Counted from the stretch's first letter, positions 1 through 10,057 are shown. The stretch: DNA of 64,000 nt from Mycobacteriales bacterium (GCA_035533475.1 DATLTS010000041.1:127070-191069); one strand, 5' to 3'. The notes: a model not told the origin generated them from the sequence alone. Translations and numbers: made by a program.

Positions 1-2302
1 TACCGTTCTGCGCGGTGACCTCCTCCCCGTCCGGGGCGGTCCCGAGCGTCCGGGGCAGCGAAAGCAGCTGCAGGGCGTCCTCGAGGGTCAGCGAGTCCAG
101 CGACTGGGACTTGAGCAGCGACGCGGTCCGGGGCTGCTCAGCCGAGCCCTCGGGCAGAACGGTAGTCACATACGGACCGAACCGCCCGGACCGCGCGACG
201 ATGTCGAGGCCACTGTCGAAGTCGGTGCCGAGCAGCTTGTCCCCGGATGGTTGCTCGAGTAGTTCGACGGCCTTGTCGAGCGTCAGCTCGTCCGGCGCGA
301 GATCCTCGGGGACGCTCGCCCGATCGTCGTCGCGCTGAACGAAAGGCCCATACCGACCGACCCGGACGACGATCGAGCGGCCGGATGCGTCGACCCCGAT
401 GGGGATCGAGTTCACCTCACGGGCGTCGATCTCTGCGAGCTGCTCGGAGACCTGGGACTGCAGGCCCGCGGCGGTGGCCTCTCCGGACGCCGACCCGAAG
501 TAGAAACGGGTCAGCCACGGCACCCCCTGCTGCCGCCCGTTCGCGATCTCGTCGAGGTCGTCCTCCATCGAGGCCGTGAACCCGTAGTCGACCAGCCGGG
601 AGAAGTGCCGCTCGAGCAGGCCGACAACCGCAAAAGCGGTGAAACTCGGGACGAGCGCCTGGCCGCGCCGGAAAACGTAGCCACGGTCCTGGATCGTGCC
701 GATGATGCTCGCGTATGTCGACGGGCGGCCGACACCCAGCTCCTCGAGCGCCTTGACCAGGCTGGCCTCGGTGTATCGGGCGGGTGGGTTCGTGGCGTGG
801 CCCTGCGGTTCGATGCCGGCGGCCGTGAGCGATTGGCCGGCGGCCAGGGCTGGCAGCCGGCGCTCGCGATCGTCAAGGTCCCCCTCCGGGTCATCGCTGC
901 CCTCGACATAGGCACGGAGGAAGCCCGGGAACGTGATCATCTTGCCGGTTGCCGCAAATTCGGCGACCTCACCGCCGCTCGACGTGCCGGATGCCCGCAC
1001 CGACACTGACTGACCCACAGCGTCGGTCATCTGTGAGGCGACGGTGCGTCGCCAGACCAGCTCGTAGAGACGCAACTCTTCGCTGGACAGCTCGCCAGCC
1101 AGTTGCGCCGGCGTTCGGAAGCGGTCACCAGCCGGTCGAATCGCCTCGTGCGCCTCCTGAGCGTTCTTCACCTTCTTCTCGTACCGCCGCGGCGCCGCAG
1201 GCACGTAGGCGTCCCCGTACATTTCCCGGGCCTGGTCGCGAGCGGCCACCAGAGCGGTGTCCGACAGCGTCGTCGAGTCGGTTCGCATGTAGGTGATGTA
1301 GCCGTTCTCGTACAGTCGTTGAGCGATCCGCATCGTGGTCTGGCTTGACAATCTCAGCTTGCGCCCCGCCTCCTGCTGGAGCGTGCTCGTCATGAACGGC
1401 GGGTAGGGCGAGCGCCGGTACGGCTTGTCCTCGACGCCGCGGACGCTGAACTCGATCCCGCGCAACCGCTCGGCAAGGGCCCGCGCGGCTGCCTCGTCGA
1501 GTTGACTGGCCTTCGCCGTACGCAAGCGTCCGTCTTCACCGAAGTCCCGGCCGGTGGCGACCCGCTCCCCATCCAAGGCGACCAAGGCTGCGCTGAAGCT
1601 CGTCGGTTCGCCAGGCTCGGCCGGCTCCCGACCCGTGTCAAAGGTGGCCTCGAGATCCCAGTAGGACGCGCTCCGGAAACGGATCCTCGCGCGCTCGCGT
1701 TCGACAATGATCCGGGTCGCCACCGACTGGACCCGGCCAGCGGACAGCCCGCGCATCACCTTCTTCCATAACACCGGGGAGACTTCATAGCCGTAGAGCC
1801 GATCGAGGATGCGCCGCGTCTCCTGGGCGTCGACGAGGGCCCGGTCGATGTCGCGTGGGCTCTCCACCGCCTCCCGGATCGCCTGCGGCGTGATCTCGTG
1901 GAAGATCATCCGACGAACCGGAACGCTTGGGCGGAGAACCTCGACGAGGTGCCAGGCGATGGCCTCACCCTCACGGTCCTCGTCAGTCGCGAGGAAGAGC
2001 TCGTCGGCGCCGGCCAGCGCCTTCTTCAGCTTCGCGACCTGGGCCTTCTTGTCCGGGGTCACGACGTAGAGGGGGGCGAAGCCGTGCTCGACGTCGACGC
2101 CGAGCCGGGCCCATGGCTTGCCTTTCTCACTTGCCGGTATGTCGGCCGCCCGGCTCGGCAGGTCCCGGACATGCCCGATCGAGGACTCCACCACGTAGGC
2201 GTCGCCGAGATAGCCCGCGATGGTCCGCGCTTTGGCCGGTGACTCGACGATCACCAGCCGACGGGGGCCGGCGGCGGCGCGGGACGGCGTAGTGGCGGGC
2301 AC
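1..2302 (-). CDS. topA: DNA topoisomerase I, 3' end outside window
   Basis: Type IA topoisomerase that relaxes negatively supercoiled DNA through a transient 5'-phosphotyrosine. The minus-strand frame opens with GTG at 2302, preceded by GGAGG about 11 bases upstream, and runs without a stop to the window edge (about 767 codons visible). The TOPRIM domain is at the N-terminus (LVIVESPAKA, later TDEDREGEAIAWH with the metal-binding acidic residues). The catalytic tyrosine lies in the GYITYMRTDS motif, and a second TOPRIM-side motif is LYGYEVSPVLW. The visible C-terminal part carries repeated Topo_C modules of the IGVDASGRSIVVRVGRYGPFV and LGTDFDSGLDIVARSGRFGPYV kind, which replace zinc fingers in actinobacteria. 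Incomplete only because the window ends. A shorter reading frame on the other strand is a shadow. Confidence 0.97.
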   Translation of the reverse strand, partial: MPATTPSRAAAGPRRLVIVESPAKARTIAGYLGDAYVVESSIGHVRDLPSRAADIPASEKGKPWARLGVDVEHGFAPLYVVTPDKKAQVAKLKKALAGADELFLATDEDREGEAIAWHLVEVLRPSVPVRRMIFHEITPQAIREAVESPRDIDRALVDAQETRRILDRLYGYEVSPVLWKKVMRGLSAGRVQSVATRIIVERERARIRFRSASYWDLEATFDTGREPAEPGEPTSFSAALVALDGERVATGRDFGEDGRLRTAKASQLDEAAARALAERLRGIEFSVRGVEDKPYRRSPYPPFMTSTLQQEAGRKLRLSSQTTMRIAQRLYENGYITYMRTDSTTLSDTALVAARDQAREMYGDAYVPAAPRRYEKKVKNAQEAHEAIRPAGDRFRTPAQLAGELSSEELRLYELVWRRTVASQMTDAVGQSVSVRASGTSSGGEVAEFAATGKMITFPGFLRAYVEGSDDPEGDLDDRERRLPALAAGQSLTAAGIEPQGHATNPPARYTEASLVKALEELGVGRPSTYASIIGTIQDRGYVFRRGQALVPSFTAFAVVGLLERHFSRLVDYGFTASMEDDLDEIANGRQQGVPWLTRFYFGSASGEATAAGLQSQVSEQLAEIDAREVNSIPIGVDASGRSIVVRVGRYGPFVQRDDDRASVPEDLAPDELTLDKAVELLEQPSGDKLLGTDFDSGLDIVARSGRFGPYVTTVLPEGSAEQPRTASLLKSQSLDSLTLEDALQLLSLPRTLGTAPDGEEVTAQNG

Positions 2303-2365
2303 GGTTCGGTCATCCTCCAGTCGAGATCGGGCCGCCGGAGTGTGGCCATGCCCGCAGCCGTCGTG

Positions 2366-2953
2366 TCAACTCCCGGCCATCGGCCAGGCGTTCCCCGGGG
2401 CGCCGTCCGGAGGTTCGCCGACCAACTCCCGTAGCCGAGCCAGCCGGCGGCGGCCGACCACACGGTAGACCGGGCCGGCGCCCCGCGGGCGGACCAGCGC
2501 GGCCGGAACGCCGACGGCCGAAAGGGCGGCGCCCAAGGCCGGCCACGCCGACTGGTCGCCCTTGCCGAGGACCAACGTATAACCGAGCGGGCCACCGGAA
2601 CCCGCGGACAGGCACCACCAGCGCAACCTGGATCCGTCGAGGACGAATCCGACCGGTGGCCGTTTCACGGCGCCCACGGCCCACCGATCGGCCAGCGGGT
2701 GCAGGGCGCGGCTGAAGGCGGTCCGCACGACGATCGTTCCGGCTCCGTCACTCGGGACGGTCTCCGGCTCGAGTCCCCGGTCCCGTAGACCGGTGAGCAG
2801 GGCGACCACGCGCCACGGCTCGTCGCTCACGACGACGCTCAGCCGGGCTTCCGATCCACGTCGGGCAATCTGCGCCGGTCCGGCAAGCAGTCCTTCGACA
2901 TCGAGCGGTGACGGCGGCATCGACTCCGCGGAGAAGAACGACAGTTGGGACAT
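2366..2953 (-). CDS. Conserved actinobacterial hypothetical protein (Rv3647c-like position)
   Basis: Protein of 195 residues with no motif I can tie to a reaction. It begins MSQLSFFSAE and has a mixed alpha/beta composition, with no signal peptide and no membrane segment. It sits directly upstream of topA in the direction of transcription (63 bases between them), where other actinobacteria also carry an uncharacterised protein (Rv3647c in M. tuberculosis, by position). Co-transcription with topA is likely. A role in nucleic-acid metabolism would be a guess from context only. Confidence 0.8.
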   Translation of the reverse strand: MSQLSFFSAESMPPSPLDVEGLLAGPAQIARRGSEARLSVVVSDEPWRVVALLTGLRDRGLEPETVPSDGAGTIVVRTAFSRALHPLADRWAVGAVKRPPVGFVLDGSRLRWWCLSAGSGGPLGYTLVLGKGDQSAWPALGAALSAVGVPAALVRPRGAGPVYRVVGRRRLARLRELVGEPPDGAPGNAWPMAGS

Positions 2954-2995
2954 CAGGTGCGACGGTAGCCGAAAGGTCCCGGCGACCCCGCCCGG

Positions 2996-5281
2996 TTATC
3001 CGGGCAGCTTCTCCACGACGTCCGGCTGCGGCCCGAACTCGACGACGCGCCGTTTGCTGACGACCACCGCGGCGACGATGCCGGCGACGGCGAGCAGACC
3101 CACGACGACGCGGAGCGCGGCGTTGGCGTGCGGACCACCGACCCCGTACTTCACGACCGTCGGGGCGATGAGCAACGACACCAGGTTCATTACCTTGAGC
3201 AGCGGGTTGAGAGCTGGGCCGGCCGTGTCCTTGAACGGGTCACCTACGGTGTCCCCGATCACCGTCGCGGCGTGAGCGTCGGATCCTTTACCCCCGTAAA
3301 GGCCTTCCTCCACGAGCTTCTTGGCGTTGTCCCAGGCTCCGCCTGAGTTGGCCAGGAAGACTGCCATCAGCACGCCCGCCCCGATGGCCCCGGCAAGGAA
3401 CGCGCCGAGCGGCTCGTAGCCCAGGAAGAATCCGGTCGCGATCGGCGCGAGAACGGCCAGCAATCCGGGAGTAGCCAGCTCGCGCAGTGAGTCCCGAGTG
3501 CAGATGTCAACCACGCGGCCGTAATCGGGGCGCACGGTCCCGTCCATAATTCCAGGGTTGCCGCGGAACTGCGCACGCACCTCGATGACGACCCGTCCGG
3601 CCGCCCGCGCCACGGCACTGATCGCCAGGCCGGAGAAGAAGAAGACCACGGAGGCACCGAGGATCAGCCCGAACAGCACGTTGGGCTTGTTCACCGAGAT
3701 GGCGAAGGTGGCCACTCCGTTGAGCCGAACGGCAGTCGCGAACGAGCCGAACAGGGCAGTCGCAGCGAGCACGGCGGTCGCAATCGCGATCCCCTTGGTG
3801 ATCGCTTTCGTCGTGTTTCCGACTGCATCCAGGTCGGTGAGGACCTGCGCACCGGTCGTGCTCACCTCTCCGGACATCTCCGCGATGCCTTGCGCGTTGT
3901 CGCTCACCGGACCGAAGGTGTCCATCGACACGATCACCCCGACCGTGGTGAGCAGTCCGGTGCCGGCCAAGGCAACCGCGAAGAGGGCGACGATGACCGA
4001 CCCGTGACCTAGCAGGAACGCGAGGTAGACCGCGCCCCCGATGAGAATCGCGGTGTAGACCGCGGACTCCAGGCCGACCGAGATGCCGGAGAGGATGACC
4101 GTTGCCGGTCCGGTGAGCGAGGAGCGACCGATCTCCCGCACCGGCTTTCGGCTGGTCTCGGTGAAGTACCCGGTGAGTACCTGGATCACAGACGCGAGGA
4201 CGAGCCCGATCAAGACCGCCAGGAAAGCGATGAGCCTGGGATTACCCGACAGCTGAGCGACAGCAGCGACATGCAGCTTGGCGAACGTGGACGGCAGGAA
4301 GGTAAAGGAGGCGATCGCGACCAGAATGACTGAGATCAGCGCAGAAACGAAGAACCCGCGGTTGATGGCGGTCAGCCCGGTGCGGTCCGACGGTCGCGGG
4401 GACACGACGAGGATCCCGACCACGGCGGTGATCACACCAATGGCCGGGACGATGAGCGGGAACACCAGGCCCTTCATGCCGAAAGCGGTCTGGCCGAGGA
4501 TCAAGGCGGCGACCAGCGTCACCGCGTAGGACTCGAAGAGGTCGGCAGCCATGCCGGCGCAGTCACCGACGTTGTCGCCCACGTTGTCGGCGATCGTCGC
4601 CGCGTTTCGCGGGTCGTCCTCCGGAATGCCCTGCTCGACCTTGCCGACCAGGTCGGCGCCGACGTCGGCTGCCTTCGTGAAGATCCCACCCCCGACCCGC
4701 ATGAACATCGCCAGCAACGCGGCCCCGAAGCCGAAACCTTCCAGCACCTGCGGGGCGTGCTCGTTGAAGACTAGGAGCACGATCGCGGCACCGGCCAGGC
4801 CCAGCCCGACTGTGAACATGCCCGCCACACCACCGGCTCGAAAGGCGATCCGCATCGCCCGCTTCGAGCCGGTGGTTTCCGCCGCTGCGGCCACCCGGAC
4901 GTTCGCCCGCACCGCGAGGCTCATGCCGACGAAGCCGGTAAGGGCCGAGAAGCCGGCTCCGAACAGGAAGAAGACCGAGCGCCCGATCTTGGTGCCCGTG
5001 GTGTCCGCCGGAAGGAGGAAGAGCACCGCGAAGATGATCACCGCGAATGGCACGAGTGTCTTGAACTGCCGCCGCAGGTAGGCGGCGGCGCCCTCCTGGA
5101 CAGCGAGGGCGATCTCGCGCATCCGCGCACTGCCCTCGTCCGCGGCCAGCACCTCGCGGACCAGCACACCCGCGACGAGCAGCGCCAGCACAGCGATCAC
5201 GAGGACCCCGACCACGATGCCGTAGTCGGCGCCGCCGACATGTGTGCTTCTCAGGGGGTCGGCGGCCACCAGCCGGAACAT
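2996..5281 (-). CDS. hppA: Membrane-bound proton-translocating pyrophosphatase
   Basis: Hydrolyses cytosolic pyrophosphate and uses the energy to pump protons across the membrane. About 762 residues with roughly 15-16 membrane segments. Family signatures are present: DVGADLVGKVE with its acidic metal-PPi site, GDNVGDCAGMAADLFESY, and near the C-terminus IGDTVGDPFKDTAGPALNPL. The segment GNTTKAITKG carries Lys (about residue 493 from the first ATG) and Thr three residues later, the pair that marks the potassium-independent subclass; potassium-dependent enzymes have Ala there. Two ATGs are adjacent (5284 and 5281) behind AGGAGGA, and the second has the better spacing. It lies downstream of the BldG-type operon with a gap of about 180 bases, so it probably has its own promoter. 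Confidence 0.96.
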   Translation of the reverse strand: MFRLVAADPLRSTHVGGADYGIVVGVLVIAVLALLVAGVLVREVLAADEGSARMREIALAVQEGAAAYLRRQFKTLVPFAVIIFAVLFLLPADTTGTKIGRSVFFLFGAGFSALTGFVGMSLAVRANVRVAAAAETTGSKRAMRIAFRAGGVAGMFTVGLGLAGAAIVLLVFNEHAPQVLEGFGFGAALLAMFMRVGGGIFTKAADVGADLVGKVEQGIPEDDPRNAATIADNVGDNVGDCAGMAADLFESYAVTLVAALILGQTAFGMKGLVFPLIVPAIGVITAVVGILVVSPRPSDRTGLTAINRGFFVSALISVILVAIASFTFLPSTFAKLHVAAVAQLSGNPRLIAFLAVLIGLVLASVIQVLTGYFTETSRKPVREIGRSSLTGPATVILSGISVGLESAVYTAILIGGAVYLAFLLGHGSVIVALFAVALAGTGLLTTVGVIVSMDTFGPVSDNAQGIAEMSGEVSTTGAQVLTDLDAVGNTTKAITKGIAIATAVLAATALFGSFATAVRLNGVATFAISVNKPNVLFGLILGASVVFFFSGLAISAVARAAGRVVIEVRAQFRGNPGIMDGTVRPDYGRVVDICTRDSLRELATPGLLAVLAPIATGFFLGYEPLGAFLAGAIGAGVLMAVFLANSGGAWDNAKKLVEEGLYGGKGSDAHAATVIGDTVGDPFKDTAGPALNPLLKVMNLVSLLIAPTVVKYGVGGPHANAALRVVVGLLAVAGIVAAVVVSKRRVVEFGPQPDVVEKLPG

Positions 5282-5459
5282 CATTCCTCCTTGAACACGG
5301 ACGCACCACGCCTAAAGACGGGTGCGGACAGCCTCCGGGACACGATCGACGTACCCGGGCCGGCGCGAGTCTACGGAACCGGTCGGCGAGTAGCCAACCC
5401 AGGTCACCCAGCGAGGCGCCCAACGCACCACGCGGGACGCTCCGGCGGCACGGGGGAGG

Positions 5460-5942
5460 CTAGGAAGCCGGGATCGAGCCCTGCTCGGAGCCAGCCGGCC
5501 AGCTCATCCGCACCGTGGTCCCCTCGTGGTCGGTGGTAACCGCCACATCGTCGACCAACCCAGCGATCACGGCGAGACCGAAGCCCGGCGGCAGCAAGTC
5601 GGGCAACGGATCGGGCCCAGCACCCGGGGCGGGGGCGGCCAACTCGTCCGGATCGAACGCGTGCAGGTCGGCAGCTATCACGTCCTCGTCCGCCGGAGCG
5701 ATGTCCGAGACGACAACCGAGTAGCGCCCGCCGTCGTCGCTCAGACTCAGGCCGACCGGCGCACTGGGCGCGTGCCGCTGGTGCAAGCCAACCGCCCGGG
5801 AGCACGCCTCCCCGACGGCCAGCCGAACCTCGTCCAAGAACTCATCGGGCACCCCGGCCCGACGGGCGACTGCCGTGGCGATCAATCGCGCGGTACGGAC
5901 ATGCGCCGGAAGCGCGGTGAACGTGACCTCGACCGTCGGCAT
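5460..5942 (-). CDS. Anti-sigma factor-like ATP-binding protein (RsbW/HATPase family)
   Basis: A 160-residue GHKL-type ATPase of the RsbW/SpoIIAB class. The N-box region reads LAVGEACSRAVG (here S-R-A instead of the classic N-A), and the G1 and G2 boxes appear as PPGFGLAVIAGLVDDV and later GTTVRMSW. Such proteins bind a sigma factor or phosphorylate a STAS antagonist. It follows the STAS gene by 12 bases on the same strand, matching the bldG-plus-kinase-like gene pair of streptomycetes. The missing N-box asparagine may mean weak or absent kinase activity; this is inference. It is cytosolic. Confidence 0.85.
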   Translation of the reverse strand: MPTVEVTFTALPAHVRTARLIATAVARRAGVPDEFLDEVRLAVGEACSRAVGLHQRHAPSAPVGLSLSDDGGRYSVVVSDIAPADEDVIAADLHAFDPDELAAPAPGAGPDPLPDLLPPGFGLAVIAGLVDDVAVTTDHEGTTVRMSWPAGSEQGSIPAS

Positions 5943-5954
5943 CGGACGTCGAGA

Positions 5955-6296
5955 TCAGTCCGAGGCCGAAACGGCCTCGGCCACCGAACCGTGGATCGGG
6001 AACACCTTGGTCAACCCGGTGATCCGGAAGATCTTGAGGATCCGGTCCTGCGTACAGACCAGGCGGAGGGATCCTTCATGCGCCCTGACCCGCTTGAGTC
6101 CACCGACGAGCACGCCGAGGCCGGTGGAGTCGAGGAACTCGACGCCTTCCATATCGACGATTAGGTGGTAGTTGCCGTTCGAAACCAGATCGATGAGCTG
6201 CTCGCGCAACTTGGGGGCGGTGTAGACGTCGATCTCGCCACCAACCGAGACGACCGTCCGGTCACCCTCCGTACGGGTCGACAGGGATAGGTCCAC
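5955..6296 (-). CDS. bldG: STAS-domain anti-sigma factor antagonist, BldG-like
   Basis: A 113-residue single STAS domain (SpoIIAA/RsbV type). The phosphorylation site lies in [11 protein letters not shown], where the Ser is the predicted target of a partner kinase, and the N-terminal [14 protein letters not shown] matches the family. In Streptomyces the orthologue BldG controls morphological and stress sigma factors by sequestering anti-sigma factors when unphosphorylated. The genomic place (next to hppA and topA, followed by an RsbW-like gene, divergent from the DUF1998 helicase) is the same as for streptomycete bldG. The 149 bases upstream up to the helicase start must hold promoters for both genes. 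Confidence 0.9.
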   Translation of the reverse strand: MDLSLSTRTEGDRTVVSVGGEIDVYTAPKLREQLIDLVSNGNYHLIVDMEGVEFLDSTGLGVLVGGLKRVRAHEGSLRLVCTQDRILKIFRITGLTKVFPIHGSVAEAVSASD

Positions 6297-6445
6297 GCGG
6301 TCCTCCTCGATCGATCAAGCGCCGGCACACGCAAACCACAATCCCGCCCGGCGAGCCACCGCCGGCTGACCCACCGGTTCGCGATTCAATCATGCGAGGG
6401 CACATTCGGCCGACTCGGGCGTCCCTGGTGCGAGACTCATCTCCG

Positions 6446-8764
6446 ATGTCCCCCACCGCCACGACCTCGGGTGTGCCCGTCCGCCCGGCCACCCCGGATG
6501 TCCTCGCCGCCATGCTCCGCGACCCTTCCCGAGCCGGACGGATCACCCATGTGGAACGTGTCCCGGGCCGCCCCGGCCGCAGCGGGCACTGGCCCTCATT
6601 CGTCGCCGCAGAGCTCCTCGAAGGGCTTTTCAGGGTCGGGATCCATGCCCCCTGGGCGCACCAGGTGGAGATCGCCGAGCTGGCGTGGGCCGGCGTCTCG
6701 ACGGTAGTGGCGACCGGGACGGCATCCGGGAAAAGTCTGGGCTACCTGCTTCCGACACTCTCGGCAGCGATATCTCGCGGAGCGACGACGCTCTACCTGT
6801 CGCCCACCAAAGCACTTGCGGCCGACCAGCTACACGCCATCGAGTCGCTCGGCGTGTCGGGAGCACGGGCCGCGACCTTCGATGGCGACACCGCCTACGA
6901 GGAGCGCGACTGGGTACGGTCCTTTGCGCACCTGGTCCTGACCAACCCGGACATGCTTCATCGATCCCTGCTACCCCGGCACGAGCGTTGGGGCCGTTTC
7001 CTCGCCCGTCTCGAGTTCGTCGTCGTCGATGAATGCCACGGCTATCGAGGGGTGTTCGGCTCGCACATGGCCGCCCTGTTGCGGCGGCTGCGCCGGGTCG
7101 CTGAGCACCACGGCGCCTCGCCGACCTTCCTGCTGGCTTCGGCGACCGTGGCCGAGCCGGCACAGGCGGCAGCTCGGCTGATCGGTCTACCGGTGACCGC
7201 CGTCGTGGACGACGCGACGCCTCGGGCCGAGATGGCATTCGTCCTGTGGGAGCCACCGCTGCTGGATCCCGCCTCGGCCGGGGGCGGCCGGCGCAGCGCG
7301 ACCGCGGAGACGGCTGATCTCCTCGCGCACCTCGTTGCCTCCGGCGTCCGGACTCTGGCCTTCGTCCGCTCACGGCGCGGAGCAGAAGCGGTGGCTATGT
7401 CCGCGCAGAACCACCTGGCGGACGTTCCTGGGCTCGGGAACCGGGTTGCCGCCTACCGCGGCGGCTATCTGGCCGAAGAGCGGCGGGCGCTCGAATGCGG
7501 CCTCCGCGAAGGTGAGCTCGTCGGCATGGCCACCACCCCGGCGCTGGAATTGGGCATCAACGTGGCTGGCCTGGATGTGGTGCTCATCGCCGGCTACCCG
7601 GGAACCCGGGCAGCCCTCGTGCAGCAGGCCGGACGGGCCGGTCGAGCCGGTCGAGGTGCGATAGCAGTGCTCGTTGGAAGTGACAACGCGCTCGACCGAT
7701 ACCTCCTGCATCATCCGGAGGCCCTGTTCGGGCAACCGGTGGAGGCCAGCATCTTCGATCCGGGCAACCCCTACGTTCTCGGCCCGCACCTAGCCGCTGC
7801 GGCCGCCGAGCTGCCGCTCACCGACGCGGATCTCCCGATATTCGGTGCGGGCGCGCCCGCGTTGGTCGAAAGCCTCGTCGACCAGGGGCTGCTTCGCCGC
7901 CGCTCGACCGGCTGGTACTGGACACACCGGGAGCGGGCGGGGGATCTCGTGGACCTGCGCGGGGTCGGCGGCTCCCCGGTGCGGGTTGTCGAAGAAGGAA
8001 CCGGACGGCTGCTCGGCACCGTCGACTCGGCCGCCTCGCATGCCGCCGTCCACGACGGAGCGTTATACCTGCATCAGGGCGAGAGCTATCTGGTGCGCCG
8101 GCTCGAGGTCGAGGATGCGGTTGCCTTCGTCGAGCCCACCTCGGTCGACTACACGACGGTGGCCAGGGGGCACACGGATCTGCGCATCAACACCGAGGAC
8201 CGGCGCACCCCTGGGGACGGGGCAACCCTTTGTTTCGGGACGGTGGACATTACGCACCGGGTGGTTTCCTATATCCGTCGGCGAGTGCTCACCGGTGAGA
8301 TCCTCGGGGAGGATCCGCTTGATCTCCCGGAGCGCCAACTCCGAACTCGTGCCGTGTGGTGGACGGCGTCGGAAGCCCTCCTGGCCGCCGCCGCCATCGA
8401 ATCGGGGGTGTTGGCCGGGGCGGCCCACGCCGCGGAGCATGCCGCGACCAGCCTGCTTCCGTTGTTCGCCACTTGCGACCGATGGGACATCGGCGGGGTG
8501 TCCACCGCGCTACACGTGGACACCGGGATGGCCACGATCTTTGTCTACGACGGTCACCCCGGCGGGGCGGGATTCGCGGAGCGGGGCTACGCGGCCGGGC
8601 GACCCTGGCTCCGGGCTAGCGCGGCAGCGGTGGCCGAATGCCCCTGCCTGCACGGATGCCCGTCCTGCGTCCAGTCACCGATTTGCTGGAGCGGGAACGC
8701 TCTCCTCGAGAAGCGCGCGGGCGCGCGCCTCCTTCTAGCCACGGTCGCAGCGATCTCGGATTAG
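6446..8764 (+). CDS. MrfA/YprA-family DEAD/DEAH-box helicase with DUF1998 C-terminus
   Basis: Superfamily 2 ATP-dependent helicase of about 772 residues. Walker A is GTASGKS (residues 91-97), motif II is DECH, motif III is ASAT, and motif VI is QQAGRAGRAGRG. The C-terminal domain holds a four-cysteine cluster (C-P-C-L-H-G-C-P-S-C, with a further C after SPI), as in Bacillus MrfA, where it binds zinc and the enzyme acts in mitomycin C repair. The orthologue is next to topA and bldG in many actinobacteria (Rv3649 by position). I prefer the ATG at 6446 to an in-frame ATG at 6392, since family homology begins downstream. Its stop overlaps the stop of the convergent gene at 8761. Confidence 0.92.
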   Translation: MSPTATTSGVPVRPATPDVLAAMLRDPSRAGRITHVERVPGRPGRSGHWPSFVAAELLEGLFRVGIHAPWAHQVEIAELAWAGVSTVVATGTASGKSLGYLLPTLSAAISRGATTLYLSPTKALAADQLHAIESLGVSGARAATFDGDTAYEERDWVRSFAHLVLTNPDMLHRSLLPRHERWGRFLARLEFVVVDECHGYRGVFGSHMAALLRRLRRVAEHHGASPTFLLASATVAEPAQAAARLIGLPVTAVVDDATPRAEMAFVLWEPPLLDPASAGGGRRSATAETADLLAHLVASGVRTLAFVRSRRGAEAVAMSAQNHLADVPGLGNRVAAYRGGYLAEERRALECGLREGELVGMATTPALELGINVAGLDVVLIAGYPGTRAALVQQAGRAGRAGRGAIAVLVGSDNALDRYLLHHPEALFGQPVEASIFDPGNPYVLGPHLAAAAAELPLTDADLPIFGAGAPALVESLVDQGLLRRRSTGWYWTHRERAGDLVDLRGVGGSPVRVVEEGTGRLLGTVDSAASHAAVHDGALYLHQGESYLVRRLEVEDAVAFVEPTSVDYTTVARGHTDLRINTEDRRTPGDGATLCFGTVDITHRVVSYIRRRVLTGEILGEDPLDLPERQLRTRAVWWTASEALLAAAAIESGVLAGAAHAAEHAATSLLPLFATCDRWDIGGVSTALHVDTGMATIFVYDGHPGGAGFAERGYAAGRPWLRASAAAVAECPCLHGCPSCVQSPICWSGNALLEKRAGARLLLATVAAISD

Positions 8765-10056
8765 CCGTCGACGCTGCGGCGCAGCCAGCTCTGCAGGTGC
8801 ATCGCGATCAGCAGGAGCAATAGTGCGCCGGCGACCGAAGTCCAAAGCGGGCCCGAAGTCGCCACCGAGGAGAGCGCGGAGCTGAACGAGGATCCACCCT
8901 TGCGGAAGACCAACAACTGACCGGGCGTCGTCTGCTTGCCGTAGGGCAATTCCGGTTGATAGGTGCCCTCCGGCAGCGGGGCGAACACGGTGATCGGCGC
9001 GGGCGCCGACACGTTGGGCGGCGCCACCGTGACGGGGGCCGGCACGAAGTTCTTGAACGCCTGGAGGACGCCCCGCCGTGAGGCGATCGGCGGCGCGCCG
9101 GCCCGACCGGAGCCCGAGCCACCCGACAGGGAGCTGCCACCACCGCCGGAAACACCGCCCCCGCTGGAGTTTCCTCCCGCGGAAGGGGACGGCGACGGTG
9201 GCGGCTTCGGCACGCTGACGTCCGCCGCGGAAGAATCGGCCGACTGGACGGTGACTGAACCACCGGGGCTGGTGGTGCGGTCGGCCCGGACGACGAACGC
9301 GTAGTTGCCGGGGGGTGGGGCCGAGAGCGTCGCCGAGCAAGTGCCGCTGGTGCAGTACTGACTCGGGCTCAGCCCCGACGCCGCGGCCGAATCGTTACCG
9401 GCCGACTGCGTGTAGAGGTCGTATGCGGTGAGGTCCGGCTCACTGTTCGCAGCCCAGCCCACGGTGACCGTAGATCCGTTCGAGGCTGCCGTCGCCCGGA
9501 CTCCCTGAACCGGAGCCGGGGGTAGGGCGAAGGTGAAATTCGTCGCACTCGTCGCGTCCTTGGCGGCCGTGCCGTCCCGGTACAGGGTGATCGTGTAGCT
9601 GCCGTTGTAGGGCGGTGGCGCATCACTCGCGCAGGTGCCCTGGTTGAAGGCAGTCGTCTCGATCGACTTGGGACCGATCTCGGCGCTGCCGCCGACGCCG
9701 GGATTCGCCGGCACCTGCTCGCTGTCGAGGGTGCAATTGGCGCTTCCCTGCCCGGTCGGGGAGGTCACTATGAGCATCCAGGTGTGGCCGTTGACGTCTC
9801 CGGCAGCGACCGGCACGGTGGCCGACACGCTGAGAACGTCGCCGAACGTAGTGACTTGACCACCGTCGGTGACCTGACCGCCGCTCGAGTCCTTGATCAC
9901 GATACTGGCGCTCGCCGCCCAGGCCGGAGCGGCCAGGGCCAGCGGAGCCAGCACCCCGCCCGCCAGCACGAGCCCCGCGGCGAGCCGGGGCAGCGTACGG
10001 CCCCGGGAGGCTGCCCGGTCGGGGGCCGCGTCGCTCGCCCGGTCGTCTCCCGCCAC
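8761..10056 (-). CDS. Secreted, C-terminally anchored protein with fibronectin type III-like domain
   Basis: A 431-residue exported protein. The N-terminus has a basic stretch and a hydrophobic core ending in an A-x-A cleavage site near residue 48. The middle (about 185-275) is fibronectin type III-like (ending AFVVRADR) and is followed by a Ser/Gly/Pro-rich linker. The last 25 residues are a hydrophobic helix followed by a short basic tail (LQSWLRRS), the layout of a cell-wall sorting signal, but there is no LPXTG. The nearest candidates are L-P-E-G-T and V-A-T-S-G just before the helix. The GTG start is 1 base after the sortase stop, so the two are cotranscribed and this protein may be a substrate or partner of that sortase. 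Function unknown. Confidence 0.85.
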   Translation of the reverse strand: MAGDDRASDAAPDRAASRGRTLPRLAAGLVLAGGVLAPLALAAPAWAASASIVIKDSSGGQVTDGGQVTTFGDVLSVSATVPVAAGDVNGHTWMLIVTSPTGQGSANCTLDSEQVPANPGVGGSAEIGPKSIETTAFNQGTCASDAPPPYNGSYTITLYRDGTAAKDATSATNFTFALPPAPVQGVRATAASNGSTVTVGWAANSEPDLTAYDLYTQSAGNDSAAASGLSPSQYCTSGTCSATLSAPPPGNYAFVVRADRTTSPGGSVTVQSADSSAADVSVPKPPPSPSPSAGGNSSGGGVSGGGGSSLSGGSGSGRAGAPPIASRRGVLQAFKNFVPAPVTVAPPNVSAPAPITVFAPLPEGTYQPELPYGKQTTPGQLLVFRKGGSSFSSALSSVATSGPLWTSVAGALLLLLIAMHLQSWLRRSVDG

Positions 10057-10057
10057 C

